A stretch of 37,398 bases of DNA, from assembly GCA_002347085.1 (NCBI GenBank), contig DDWW01000041.1, positions 1 through 37,398 on the forward strand, in the 5' to 3' direction. The first letter of the stretch is position 1; each line of letters opens with the position of its first letter. The stretch comes from Desulfobulbaceae bacterium UBA2276 (GTDB taxonomy: Bacteria; Desulfobacterota; Desulfobulbia; Desulfobulbales; Desulfocapsaceae). The translations under genes and the position numbers were made by a program. Under the pieces are notes generated by a model. The model was not told the origin of the DNA. It was given only the letters and a program-made list of their open reading frames with translations, and made no database searches. Positions 24,382-32,315 of this stretch are shown one piece after another.

Positions 24382-25623
24382 TTATTTCTCTTCAACAGGG
24401 GCATTGGTCTTGTCAAGCTCAAAGGCGTCATGCAGGGCCCTGACCGCAAGCTCGGTGTACTTCTCTTCAATGACGCAGGAAACCTTGATCTCCGAGGTGG
24501 AGATCATTGAGATATTGATCCCTTCCTTGGCCAGGACGCTGAACATGGTGGAGGCAATGCCGGAATGATTCCGCATCCCGACGCCAACGATGGATATCTT
24601 GGTAATATTGGTATCCCCCTGCACGCTTTCGGCCCCGATCTTTTTGATAAGCTCCTGCAGCAGTTTGAGGGTGCGCTCATAATCACTGCGGATAACCGTA
24701 AAGGTCATATCGGCCTTGCCCTTTCCTGCGTCCTGATTCTGGATGATCATATCGACAATGATATTCTCATCAGAGATCGGGGTGAAGATCTTGGCAGCAA
24801 TACCTGGCTGATTCGGAACCCCTGAGACCGTGATCCTGGCCTCGTTTTTATTATAGGTAACACCAGAAACGATCAATCCTTCCATTTGTACATCCTCCTC
24901 AATAACCCAGGTGCCTTCCGTTTCAGTGAACGTGGAGCGAACATGGATTGGAACTTTATAACGTTTTGCTAAAGTCACAGACCGGATATCAAGGACCTTG
25001 GCCCCCAGACTGGCAAGCTCCAGCATCTCATCGTAGGAGATCCGGTCAATCTTTCTGGCCTTGGCGCAGATATTCGGATCCGTGGTATAGACACCCTCAA
25101 CATCGGTAAAGATCTCACAGGAATCAGCCTTCAAGGCCGCGGCCAGGGCGACGGCCGTGGTATCGGAGCCACCGCGACCCAGCGTGGTGATATCGCCCTT
25201 TTCATTGACGCCCTGAAAGCCGGCAATGACAACCACCCTGCCCTGATTCAGCTCGACCAGGATCTTTTCCGAATCAATGGACTCGATCCGGGCCTTGGTG
25301 TGCACCGAATCGGTGTTGATCTTCACCTGATCACCGAGAAAGGAGACGGCATCCCCCCCGGCCTGTTTCACGGCCATGGCAAACAAGGAAATAGTCACCT
25401 GCTCACCCGTGGACAGCAGCATGTCCATCTCCCGGGTATCAGGCAGCTCCTGCATCTGCGAGGCCAGATCGACCAGACGATTGGTCTCGCCCGACATGGC
25501 CGATAAAACCACCACCATCTGATTGCCTTGGTTTTTATATCTGAGCACCCGCTCGGCAACTGCTTTTATCTTCGCGGGACTCCCCACTGAGGTCCCGCCA
25601 AATTTCTGAACAATCAAGGCCAT
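24382..25623 (-). CDS. lysC: Aspartate kinase
   Basis: First step of the aspartate pathway to lysine, threonine and methionine. The start is the ATG giving MALIVQKFGGTSVGS; the TTG four codons upstream abuts the GGGAG ribosome site and is rejected. The 413-aa product has the kinase motif KFGGTSVGS (K7), LGRGGSDTTAVALAAAL and FTDVEGVYTTDP, and two C-terminal ACT domains (about 265-400; TVSGVPNQPGIAAKIF and IVGVGMRNHSGIASTMF) that usually bind lysine or threonine for feedback control. cimA follows on the same strand. A leader of about 165 bases contains an intrinsic terminator, so transcriptional attenuation is possible. Confidence 0.95.
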   Translation of the reverse strand: MALIVQKFGGTSVGSPAKIKAVAERVLRYKNQGNQMVVVLSAMSGETNRLVDLASQMQELPDTREMDMLLSTGEQVTISLFAMAVKQAGGDAVSFLGDQVKINTDSVHTKARIESIDSEKILVELNQGRVVVIAGFQGVNEKGDITTLGRGGSDTTAVALAAALKADSCEIFTDVEGVYTTDPNICAKARKIDRISYDEMLELASLGAKVLDIRSVTLAKRYKVPIHVRSTFTETEGTWVIEEDVQMEGLIVSGVTYNKNEARITVSGVPNQPGIAAKIFTPISDENIIVDMIIQNQDAGKGKADMTFTVIRSDYERTLKLLQELIKKIGAESVQGDTNITKISIVGVGMRNHSGIASTMFSVLAKEGINISMISTSEIKVSCVIEEKYTELAVRALHDAFELDKTNAPVEEK

Positions 25624-25681
25624 TATCTTTTTCAACTCCCGCTTATAGATGAAACCAGCGCAACGAACGCAAGCAGCTCAA

Positions 25682-25721
25682 TAAAAAAACAAAACGGCAG
25701 ACCACATCCTTGCCTGCCGTT
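25682..25721 (-). terminator. Intrinsic terminator in the lysC leader
   Basis: On the minus strand, AACGGCAG pairs with CTGCCGTT around a 13-base loop and is followed by TTTTGTTTTTTTAT. It lies between a candidate lysC promoter and the lysC start, so it is either an attenuator or the terminator of the upstream gene. Confidence 0.7.
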
Positions 25722-25795
25722 AGCAAAAAACCTTCTCAGGGTACGATAACCAGCAAATTCGACCCCGAAAGGTCAGGTAAAATAAAAGAAAAATT

Positions 25796-25823
25796 ATTTT
25801 ATACGCAAAAGGGAAAATTGCAA
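25796..25823 (-). promoter_or_regulatory. Candidate lysC promoter
   Basis: On the minus strand TTGCAA (25818-25823) and TAAAAT (25796-25801) are separated by 16 bases. Predicted transcription would start near 25788 and pass through the terminator-like hairpin before lysC. Confidence 0.35.
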
Positions 25824-25895
25824 CATCTTTATGGAGAGTTGTCAGGGGCAATTACAGGAGATAATACAGGTGGCATGAGGGGGCATCAAATTCAA

Positions 25896-25937
25896 CGGCG
25901 TGCCAAAGGTGGTACAAAACTTGCTTTTGGCACGCCG
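25896..25937. terminator. Perfect 12-bp hairpin after the Gly-rich secreted protein
   Basis: CGGCGTGCCAAA and TTTGGCACGCCG flank an 18-base loop, 37 bases beyond the stop of the minus-strand gene. There is no clear T-tract, so it may be a weak terminator or mRNA 3' stabiliser. Confidence 0.5.
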
Positions 25938-25973
25938 AAGTAAAGAAATCATACCAGGAAATGCTTCTCTGGA

Positions 25974-26366
25974 TCAGCGGCCACGTCCCCCGCCAGTACC
26001 CATGCCACCGCCACCAGTTCCCATACCACCACCGGGCCCCATCATATCGCTGCCAGGTCTCATACCTTTACCACCAACAGGTGGAGAATCCGGTAGTGTT
26101 ACACCCCGCTCTTTGGCGCGCACCTGCATCTGTTCGTGATGCTCCTTGCGGATCTGTTCCCGCTCCTCAGCGGTTGTCGTCGCACGCATTTTATTTTGAT
26201 ACTCAAGTCGCTCTTGTTTGGTCATGAGCTGGCTGCCATAGACTTGTTCCTGTGTCTGCACCTGTACCTGTTCTTTGACAGCTTCCGGGGCCGCCGCCCA
26301 TGTGTACCCAGCAGACAAAGACAGACCAACAGCGAGGGTGGACACTACCAGTGTTCGTTTTACCAT
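25974..26366 (-). CDS. Small secreted protein with Gly/Met-rich tail
   Basis: A 130-aa protein with a signal peptide (MVKRTLVVSTLAVGLSLSAG, cleavage near AAA at about 24-26). The start is the ATG after AAGGAG, eight bases away; a longer frame lacks support. The mature part has a charged helical segment, LMTKQERLEYQNKMRATTTAEEREQIRKEHHEQM in outline, then AKERGVTLP and a low-complexity tail rich in Gly, Met and Arg ending GGGRGR. The pattern of TxxERxxYxxKMRxxxTxEEREQIRxEHHEQM recurs, from memory, in uncharacterised periplasmic proteins of proteobacteria. Its function is unknown; the helical part is mildly reminiscent of periplasmic metal-stress proteins, but no ligand set is visible. Confidence 0.75.
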   Translation of the reverse strand: MVKRTLVVSTLAVGLSLSAGYTWAAAPEAVKEQVQVQTQEQVYGSQLMTKQERLEYQNKMRATTTAEEREQIRKEHHEQMQVRAKERGVTLPDSPPVGGKGMRPGSDMMGPGGGMGTGGGGMGTGGGRGR

Positions 26367-26697
26367 CGTAGACTCCTTATGAATCTGGGCTGGATGAATG
26401 AATACGCACGGCCGCTGCAACCCTTTCAGTAGCCGTACTGAAACAGCGATATATCAACTATATCATATAATATACCAATATTGACAATGAAGATCGTTCA
26501 CCTGTTCATTCTCTGTTATTTTTCATCCTGAAAAATATCTTAGCCTGTGTATCAGTCGTGGTCTCACTCCTGATATTATGGTATTTTCCTTCATTCACTT
26601 AAGGCAGTATTATTTTTAGCCTTGCTGCAAGAGATGAGTCCTTTGCCGCATCAAACCTTAAACAGCACGACCGCATAGAGAAGGAAACAAACTATTC
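26367..26697. other. Divergent intergenic region
   Basis: This 331-base AT-rich gap separates the secreted protein gene and the amidohydrolase-like gene. It contains a short hairpin, ATTTTTC/GAAAAAT (26518-26536), and AT-rich sequence around 26455-26490 that may hold promoters. No gene was found in it. Confidence 0.4.
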
Positions 26698-27897
26698 ATG
26701 GGCGAAACACGATACATAGTGGCGGGAAAATTTATCGACGGCAGCGGCGCCGAGGTGCGCAGGAATGTCTTTCTGGCAGTTACGGACACCATTATTACCG
26801 CCATTGGCTCCGCCGCAGACCTTCCCCGCCATGACGGGGTAGCAATCGATGACTTCTCGCACTGTGTCATCTTGCCGGCGCTGGCTGACTGTAGTGTTTC
26901 GCTGACGCGCTCACCCTCTGTGGACTGGCAGGTCCGCTTAGCCGCCGAAGAGGCCGATCTGGCCGAGAAGGCCGCCATGGTGGAGCGGCATATCAGCTAC
27001 TGCCATGCCTACGGAGTGCTGGGTGTGGCCGTCAGTGATGAGCTGAGCGGCCTGGTGGAGTGCTATCAAGAGGGGCTGGCGCAAAAGAGCATCATTGAAA
27101 TGCGCACCTCCGGCGGTCTCTGCCGGAGCAGGCAGGAAGGGGCCGCCGGCAACCCTCCAGGCGCTGATTTCCTCAAGATCGATTATTCCGGAAACATCGA
27201 AGACGAGGAAGTCCCATATCTTCGGCTTAACCAGGAAGATCTGGGCCGCATCCTGCAACAGAGAGGCGGCAAAAAGGCGGTGGTGGTGGCCAATGGCCGG
27301 CGACAGGTTGCGGAGGCGCTGGCGGCGGGATGTGATGCCATCGAACAGGGATACGGTATGGGCGAGGACAATCTTCGGAAAATGGCGGATCAGGATGTGC
27401 TGTGGATTCCCAGCCTCCTGCGGGCCAAGAATGGTTTGGACGGCGCGGGTTCAAGCGGCGATGTGTGCTGCCGTTTCTCCCAGCGTTATGTAGCGCCGGG
27501 CAAGCCAAACCCCGGCGCGGAGGCCTTTTGGAAAAAGATGCTCGCCGAACAACTGACGCAACTGCGTCTGGCCAGAAAATTGGGGGTAAAAACAGCGGTT
27601 GGAACCGGTGCCGGCAGTGTCGGCATCCTCCATGGCGAGTCGATGGTCGAGGAGATGAAATTGTTTATCAAGGCCGGCTATTCACTGGAAGAGGCCATCC
27701 GTTGCGCCTCGGAAAATGGAGCCCGATTCTTCGGCATGGAGAGGCTGGGCGCGCTTACTGTCGGGCGGAAGGCAACATTCCTGATTACCAGGGGCACGGT
27801 GCAACAACTGCCCAGAAAACTCTCCTATCTCGAAGGCATCTATGTTGATGGCGCACCCAGCGTCACCTATCGTAAAAACCCGGTCAAGACGGTGTGA
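26698..27897 (+). CDS. Amidohydrolase-fold protein lacking metal ligands
   Basis: The 399-aa protein has the full architecture of imidazolonepropionase-like amidohydrolases: an N-terminal beta-sandwich strand (YIVAGKFIDGSG), barrel, and C-terminal GxLTVGRKATFLI sandwich return. Every expected metal position is changed except one: the HxH after the first strand reads S66-V-S68 (LADCSVSL), the barrel histidines are V197/N199 (VVVANG) and Q217 (AIEQGY), and the catalytic Asp is G304 (VGTGAG). The lysine usually carboxylated is kept (K160, FLKID). A hydrolytic role is therefore unlikely; binding or a structural role is inferred. The frame is intact and not a decaying pseudogene. A MITE-like repeat follows. 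Confidence 0.8.
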   Translation: MGETRYIVAGKFIDGSGAEVRRNVFLAVTDTIITAIGSAADLPRHDGVAIDDFSHCVILPALADCSVSLTRSPSVDWQVRLAAEEADLAEKAAMVERHISYCHAYGVLGVAVSDELSGLVECYQEGLAQKSIIEMRTSGGLCRSRQEGAAGNPPGADFLKIDYSGNIEDEEVPYLRLNQEDLGRILQQRGGKKAVVVANGRRQVAEALAAGCDAIEQGYGMGEDNLRKMADQDVLWIPSLLRAKNGLDGAGSSGDVCCRFSQRYVAPGKPNPGAEAFWKKMLAEQLTQLRLARKLGVKTAVGTGAGSVGILHGESMVEEMKLFIKAGYSLEEAIRCASENGARFFGMERLGALTVGRKATFLITRGTVQQLPRKLSYLEGIYVDGAPSVTYRKNPVKTV

Positions 27898-27907
27898 AAG
27901 AGCGACA

Positions 27908-28018
27908 TGATGGGCACGCTGCGCTTCGGAGTCTGTGTTTCGCTTACCTGCCCATCCTGCATCTGCTCTATCCAATCAATCAACGCCGTAGGATGGGCAA
28001 AGCTCAGCGTGCCCATCA
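27908..28018. repeat. MITE-like palindromic repeat, copy 1
   Basis: A 111-bp element with perfect 14-bp terminal inverted repeats, TGATGGGCACGCTG and its complement, and an internal GCCCATCCTGC / GTAGGATGGGC pair. It is related to the 35514-35642 copy. It lies between the convergent amidohydrolase-like and M48 genes, ending 12 bases from the M48 stop, and could act as a bidirectional terminator. Confidence 0.75.
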
Positions 28019-28030
28019 ACCGAAAGCTGC

Positions 28031-29269
28031 TCAGATCGTGCTCATAGCCCGCAACCTCTGCAAAAGCGGAGGATGCGAGTAGTGGAAAAACACATAGGCA
28101 GGGTGCGGGCTCAAATTGCTGAGATTGCCCACGGAAAGCTTTTTCAGGGCCGATCCCAGGGCCGCGGCGTTAAAATGGTGGGCGGCAAAACGGTCCGCCT
28201 CATACTCATTCTTGCGGGAGAAACCGTTCATGAAGAGCCCCATGACCGTGGACAGCGGTGAGTAGAGAAGAGCAAAACTGATCAGGGCCAGATGGAAGCT
28301 GTGGATACCCGCGCCGAGCGCCGCAGACAGCACCGGGTTGGCAATAAACAACGACAGGACGTAGAGCATGACGCCGGTCTGACAGAGGGCGGCGATAATC
28401 CCCTTGAGGGTGTGCTTTTTCTTGTAATGGCCGATCTCATGGGCCAACACCGCCACCAGTTCCTCCACCTCCAGGTCTTTAATCAGGGTATCATAGAGGA
28501 CGATGCGCTTTTTGGCGCCCAGGCCTGCGAAATAGGCATTGGCCTTGGTGGAGCGACGGGAGCCGTCAATGACAAAGACATTGTCAAGCTGAAAGCCGGC
28601 CTTGGCGCTGAAGGCCTCGATTGCATCCCGCAGCTCGCCGCCCTGCTCAAGCGGGGTCTGCTTGTTAAACAGGGGCACGATCAGGGTGGAGTAGAACATG
28701 GTGAAAAAGATCGTGAAGCCACTCATCAACAGCCAGGTATAGATCCAGAAATTGGACTGGGTGACCTGGTAAAACCAGATCACCGCCGCCAGCAGCGGCC
28801 AGCCCAGCAGGACTGCGAGGAGCCAGCCCTTGAGCTTGTCGGTGATAAAGGTGAGCTTGGTGGTCTTGTTAAAACCAAAGCGCTCTTCAAGGACAAAGGT
28901 GTGATAGAGGGCAAAGGGCAGAAAGAGAATTTCCGAACCAAAAAAAAGCAGGACAAAAAAGATCAGGGAGACCAGCAATTCCCCCTGCACCCTGCCCCGG
29001 ACAAGCCCGTCGATTAAGGCAAAGCCGCCACCCATAAGGATGCCTAAGAGGACCACAACCTGCAGGCTGGCGGTGACCAGCTCAAACCGGCAGTTTGCCT
29101 TCTTGTACTCCTGGGACCGTTGATACTTCTCCTCGCTGTAAATCCCCTTCACCTCATCAGGCAGTTGCGTGGAAATACTCCGGCAGTTGAGGAAGCTGAG
29201 CCCCCTTTCCAGGAAATAATTAGCAAGAACGATGGTGATAATGGCAGAAAGGATGGTGGTGGCGGTCAT
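28031..29269 (-). CDS. M48 family (Ste24/CAAX-type) membrane metalloprotease
   Basis: An integral membrane zinc protease. The 412-aa protein has several transmembrane helices (about 5-20, 65-88, 99-122, 148-168, 178-200 and further ones around 290-335) and an N-terminal peptidase_M48_N-type region. The zinc site HEIGH is at 277-281 (LAHEIGHYKKKH) with the third-ligand motif NEYEADRFAA near 352-361. These match Ste24/HtpX-like enzymes, which trim prenylated proteins in eukaryotes and degrade membrane proteins in bacteria. It stands alone on the minus strand. No ribosome site was evident before the ATG. Confidence 0.9.
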   Translation of the reverse strand: MTATTILSAIITIVLANYFLERGLSFLNCRSISTQLPDEVKGIYSEEKYQRSQEYKKANCRFELVTASLQVVVLLGILMGGGFALIDGLVRGRVQGELLVSLIFFVLLFFGSEILFLPFALYHTFVLEERFGFNKTTKLTFITDKLKGWLLAVLLGWPLLAAVIWFYQVTQSNFWIYTWLLMSGFTIFFTMFYSTLIVPLFNKQTPLEQGGELRDAIEAFSAKAGFQLDNVFVIDGSRRSTKANAYFAGLGAKKRIVLYDTLIKDLEVEELVAVLAHEIGHYKKKHTLKGIIAALCQTGVMLYVLSLFIANPVLSAALGAGIHSFHLALISFALLYSPLSTVMGLFMNGFSRKNEYEADRFAAHHFNAAALGSALKKLSVGNLSNLSPHPAYVFFHYSHPPLLQRLRAMSTI

Positions 29270-29462
29270 GGTATGTTTTTATTAGGTATCAAGTTGATAG
29301 CGGTGCCTGACCCCGGTGTGCTGCGTACCACGGTAATTGCCCCGAATCAAATAACACCGAGGAAGTTGGTGGCGAGGGAACCTTGGATCAGGATGCGGTG
29401 AACGATCTCTTGAAGGGGTTGGGTTTTTAAAAAACCGCAAACCGGAAATAAACGAGGTGGAG

Positions 29463-29494
29463 AAAAGGCTGGCCCTGGTGGGCTGGCCTTTTTT
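29463..29494. terminator. Bidirectional hairpin terminator beyond the kinase gene
   Basis: AAAAGGC/GCCTTTT and GCCC/GGGC pair around a four-base loop with a small TG/TG internal bulge. T-tracts are present on both strands. It lies 26 bases beyond the stop of the hybrid kinase gene. Confidence 0.8.
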
Positions 29495-29519
29495 AATTCA
29501 GTATTTTTTTACAGATGCT

Positions 29520-32315
29520 TCAGGGGCTGTCTCTCTCTATCATCGCTTCCTTGACTTTTCTGGCCAGTTCTTTCCGGATAAAAGGCTTCTGGAGAAAAAG
29601 GGTGCCCGTGGTCAAAACATTATGGGGAGCGAGCAAGTCCGCCGTGTAGCCGGACATGAAAATTGTCCGGAGGCCAGGCCACTTTGCGGTAAGCGCATCG
29701 CACAGTTCCCTGCCGCTCATTTCCGGCATGATCACATCGGTGAGCAGCAGGTCCGGCGCGGCGGTCATGTTCTGGCAGAGATTCAATGCCTCTTTGGGAA
29801 TGGCGGCAACGACCACGGTATAGCCCAGCCCTTTGAGCATCCTCTCGGTCACCATCCGCACCTGCTCCTCATCCTCGACCAGAAAAATTGTCCCCGTGCC
29901 TTTTGGGGCTTCTTCCTCTGCGGCAGTCATCTGCTCCACCGCGCCATCCATCACGATTTGCGGCAGGTAGACGCGGAAGGTCGTTCCTTGGCCCGGTTCA
30001 CTGTACACGTTGATAAATCCCAAGTTCTGTCGCACGATGCCGAAGACCGTAGCCAGCCCAAGCCCCGTGCCTTTACCCACCTCCTTGGTGGTGAAAAAAG
30101 GCTCAAAGATATGGCATAGGGTTTCCTTGTCCATGCCCACGCCGGTATCGCTCACCGTAAGCATTACATAGGGGCCGGGAGTCGCCTCGGGATGTGTGCG
30201 GCAGTAGTCCGCGTCGAGCAGCCGGTTTTCGGTTTGCAGGATGAACTTGCCGCCCGTGGGCATGGCGTCGCGGGCATTGACCGCCAGGTTCATCAGCACC
30301 TGATCGATTTGTGAAGGATCGATCAAAATCCGCCCGAGGTCCGCGCCGGGATGGAATACAAATTCGATATCCTCGCCCATGAGCCGCCCCAGGTTCCGCT
30401 GGGTTTCGCTGATGGCGTCGTTCACATCCACCGGCTTGGGTGCGATCGTCTGCTTTCTGGAAAAACCGAGGAGCTGCCGGGTGATGTCCTTGGATCGGGT
30501 GGCGGCTTTTTCAATTTCCTTCAGGCTGAGCATGACCTTGCTGTTTTCGGCAAAATCGTCTTCCAGTAACTCCAGATAGCCCAGGATGACGCTCAGCATG
30601 TTGTTGAAATCGTGGGCCACGCCGCCGGCCAGGCGGCCCACGGCCTCCATCTTCGCCGCCTGTTGGAGCTGCCCCTCAAGTTGGGCCCGATTTTCCTCAT
30701 CCAGCTTGCGCTGGGTGATATCGTGCACGATGGAACAGAGCAGCGTCTTGCCGCCTACCTGGATTGGTCCAGCATAGACCTCGACATCCTTAATCGATCC
30801 ATCGGCCAGCCGATGCTGGAACAGGAAATAGCCACGCCCTTGGGCCAGCGTCGTCTCCATTGTGGCTTTGATTTCTTTTTGGGAGATGGTGTGGATATCG
30901 GTAAGGCGCATGGTCCGCAACTGCTCTTTTGACCAGCCATAATAGGCTGCGGCCGCAGCATTGGCATCGACGATGGCGCCGTTTTCCGGATCGATCAGCA
31001 GGGTGGTGACATGGATGTTTTCAAAAAGGCTGCGGAAACGGGTCTCGCTCTCCAGCAGGGATTCGTTCCTTTCCGCGAGTTCGTGAGTGCGTTCTTCTAC
31101 TTCGCGGGTCAGCGCGGCGTGCCAATCTTCGAGGCGCTGGGCCATGCCATTGAACGTCAGCCCCACTTCCCATATCTCGCGGCTGCCCGCAGGGCATACC
31201 CGTGTGGTGAAATCTCCGGACTCGATGGCGATGGCGGCCCGGTTCAGGCTGGCAAGCGGGCGGGTAAAAAAGATGATGATCACTGCCAGGACACCCGCGC
31301 AGGTAAGCAAGGCCCCGACGATAACCACAAGGTGAAAGAAAACGCTCCGGATCAGGGGGGCCAGCACCTCGGCCCGGTCCATCTTCGCCACCAGGCCCCA
31401 GCCGAGTTCCGAGGTCACCCGCAGATGACGGGTGGCGGCCAGCACCTCCACTTCCCGATAATCAGGGGCAACCAGCATGGTTTCTATTCCTTGCCCCGCA
31501 AGGCTGGCGGGCTTTGCCTCGTTGACAAAGACTTGAGGCAGAGCCCTCTCGCCATTGGGCAGGGGATAGCGCACTGGCGCCACCAGCAGGCCATCCTGCC
31601 CCATCAGCACAATCTCGCCGGTGCGGCCAAGGCCTTCGTGCAGCAGCTTGGTGCTGATGTTTTGCATGGGGTTGTGGAAGACAAGCACGGCAAGCACCTC
31701 GTCCTCCATCCCCGCGCCGTGAGCATGGATGCCCCGGCAGAAAATCAGATCCGGATGGGCGCCGCCCTCATGGGGCACTGCGGTGACAACCTCTGCTACC
31801 GCCGGGTTGCGGGCCTCCTGGAAATATGTTGTCGTGCCGAGGTCTTTGCCTTCGCTGGCAGGGTTTGTAGAGATAAGGACCATGCCTGTGCGGGCGTCGA
31901 TCAGCTCGATTGCGTCGTACTCGCCATAATAGCCTTGCAGGATGTTGTCGAAATGTTTGCGCAATCGTGCCGTTGCAGCCAGACTTTCTTTGTTTTTGCC
32001 TTCTGGATTTGATGGCGAACGGACAAGGGTATGCACATCCTGCTGGAGCGCTGGATTTTCTGCGTGGACCATGATGCCGCTTCGTATCTCTTCTACCCAG
32101 CGTTCCAGCTCTTTTTTCCGGGCATCGGCCGTGGCGGACAGATTGGCCATGGCCTCTTGCTCCTGATTGGCCCACAGGCCCGCAAAAGAGGTGAACGGCA
32201 CCCCGAAGAGAAGCAGTGCCTCGGCCACGATAAAAACAAGGGTGAAGGCAAGGCCAAGGGCGAGGAACATACTGCGTCGCAACGGCCATCTTTTTTTGGG
32301 CGGGCTATTTTTCAT
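29520..32315 (-). CDS. Hybrid sensor histidine kinase (dCACHE-like, HAMP, PAS, HK, REC)
   Basis: A membrane-bound two-component hybrid kinase. Domains in order over 931 aa: transmembrane helix (about 15-40), periplasmic sensor of double-Cache character (about 45-320), second helix (325-350), HAMP (351-405), PAS (about 424-537), HisKA with the phosphorylated H568 in GGVAHDFNNML, HATPase (about 665-785; N680, DTGVGMD, GTGLGLATV) and a receiver domain (about 808-925) with D860 in LLLTDVIMPEMSG and K910. The start overlaps the end of the substrate-binding protein gene by 11 bases, so they are translationally linked. No separate DNA-binding regulator is adjacent, so the output is unknown. Confidence 0.93.
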   Translation of the reverse strand: MKNSPPKKRWPLRRSMFLALGLAFTLVFIVAEALLLFGVPFTSFAGLWANQEQEAMANLSATADARKKELERWVEEIRSGIMVHAENPALQQDVHTLVRSPSNPEGKNKESLAATARLRKHFDNILQGYYGEYDAIELIDARTGMVLISTNPASEGKDLGTTTYFQEARNPAVAEVVTAVPHEGGAHPDLIFCRGIHAHGAGMEDEVLAVLVFHNPMQNISTKLLHEGLGRTGEIVLMGQDGLLVAPVRYPLPNGERALPQVFVNEAKPASLAGQGIETMLVAPDYREVEVLAATRHLRVTSELGWGLVAKMDRAEVLAPLIRSVFFHLVVIVGALLTCAGVLAVIIIFFTRPLASLNRAAIAIESGDFTTRVCPAGSREIWEVGLTFNGMAQRLEDWHAALTREVEERTHELAERNESLLESETRFRSLFENIHVTTLLIDPENGAIVDANAAAAAYYGWSKEQLRTMRLTDIHTISQKEIKATMETTLAQGRGYFLFQHRLADGSIKDVEVYAGPIQVGGKTLLCSIVHDITQRKLDEENRAQLEGQLQQAAKMEAVGRLAGGVAHDFNNMLSVILGYLELLEDDFAENSKVMLSLKEIEKAATRSKDITRQLLGFSRKQTIAPKPVDVNDAISETQRNLGRLMGEDIEFVFHPGADLGRILIDPSQIDQVLMNLAVNARDAMPTGGKFILQTENRLLDADYCRTHPEATPGPYVMLTVSDTGVGMDKETLCHIFEPFFTTKEVGKGTGLGLATVFGIVRQNLGFINVYSEPGQGTTFRVYLPQIVMDGAVEQMTAAEEEAPKGTGTIFLVEDEEQVRMVTERMLKGLGYTVVVAAIPKEALNLCQNMTAAPDLLLTDVIMPEMSGRELCDALTAKWPGLRTIFMSGYTADLLAPHNVLTTGTLFLQKPFIRKELARKVKEAMIERDSP

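Noticed and set aside
25624..25800. Lysine or SAM riboswitch in the lysC leader
   Set aside because: I could not fit the known aptamer layouts to the sequence. Only the terminator-like hairpin is supported.
31011..32012. Long plus-strand ORF (333 aa) opposite the histidine kinase
   Set aside because: It is a shadow of the kinase gene. It lacks a ribosome site and protein-family features, and its composition follows the antisense codon pattern.
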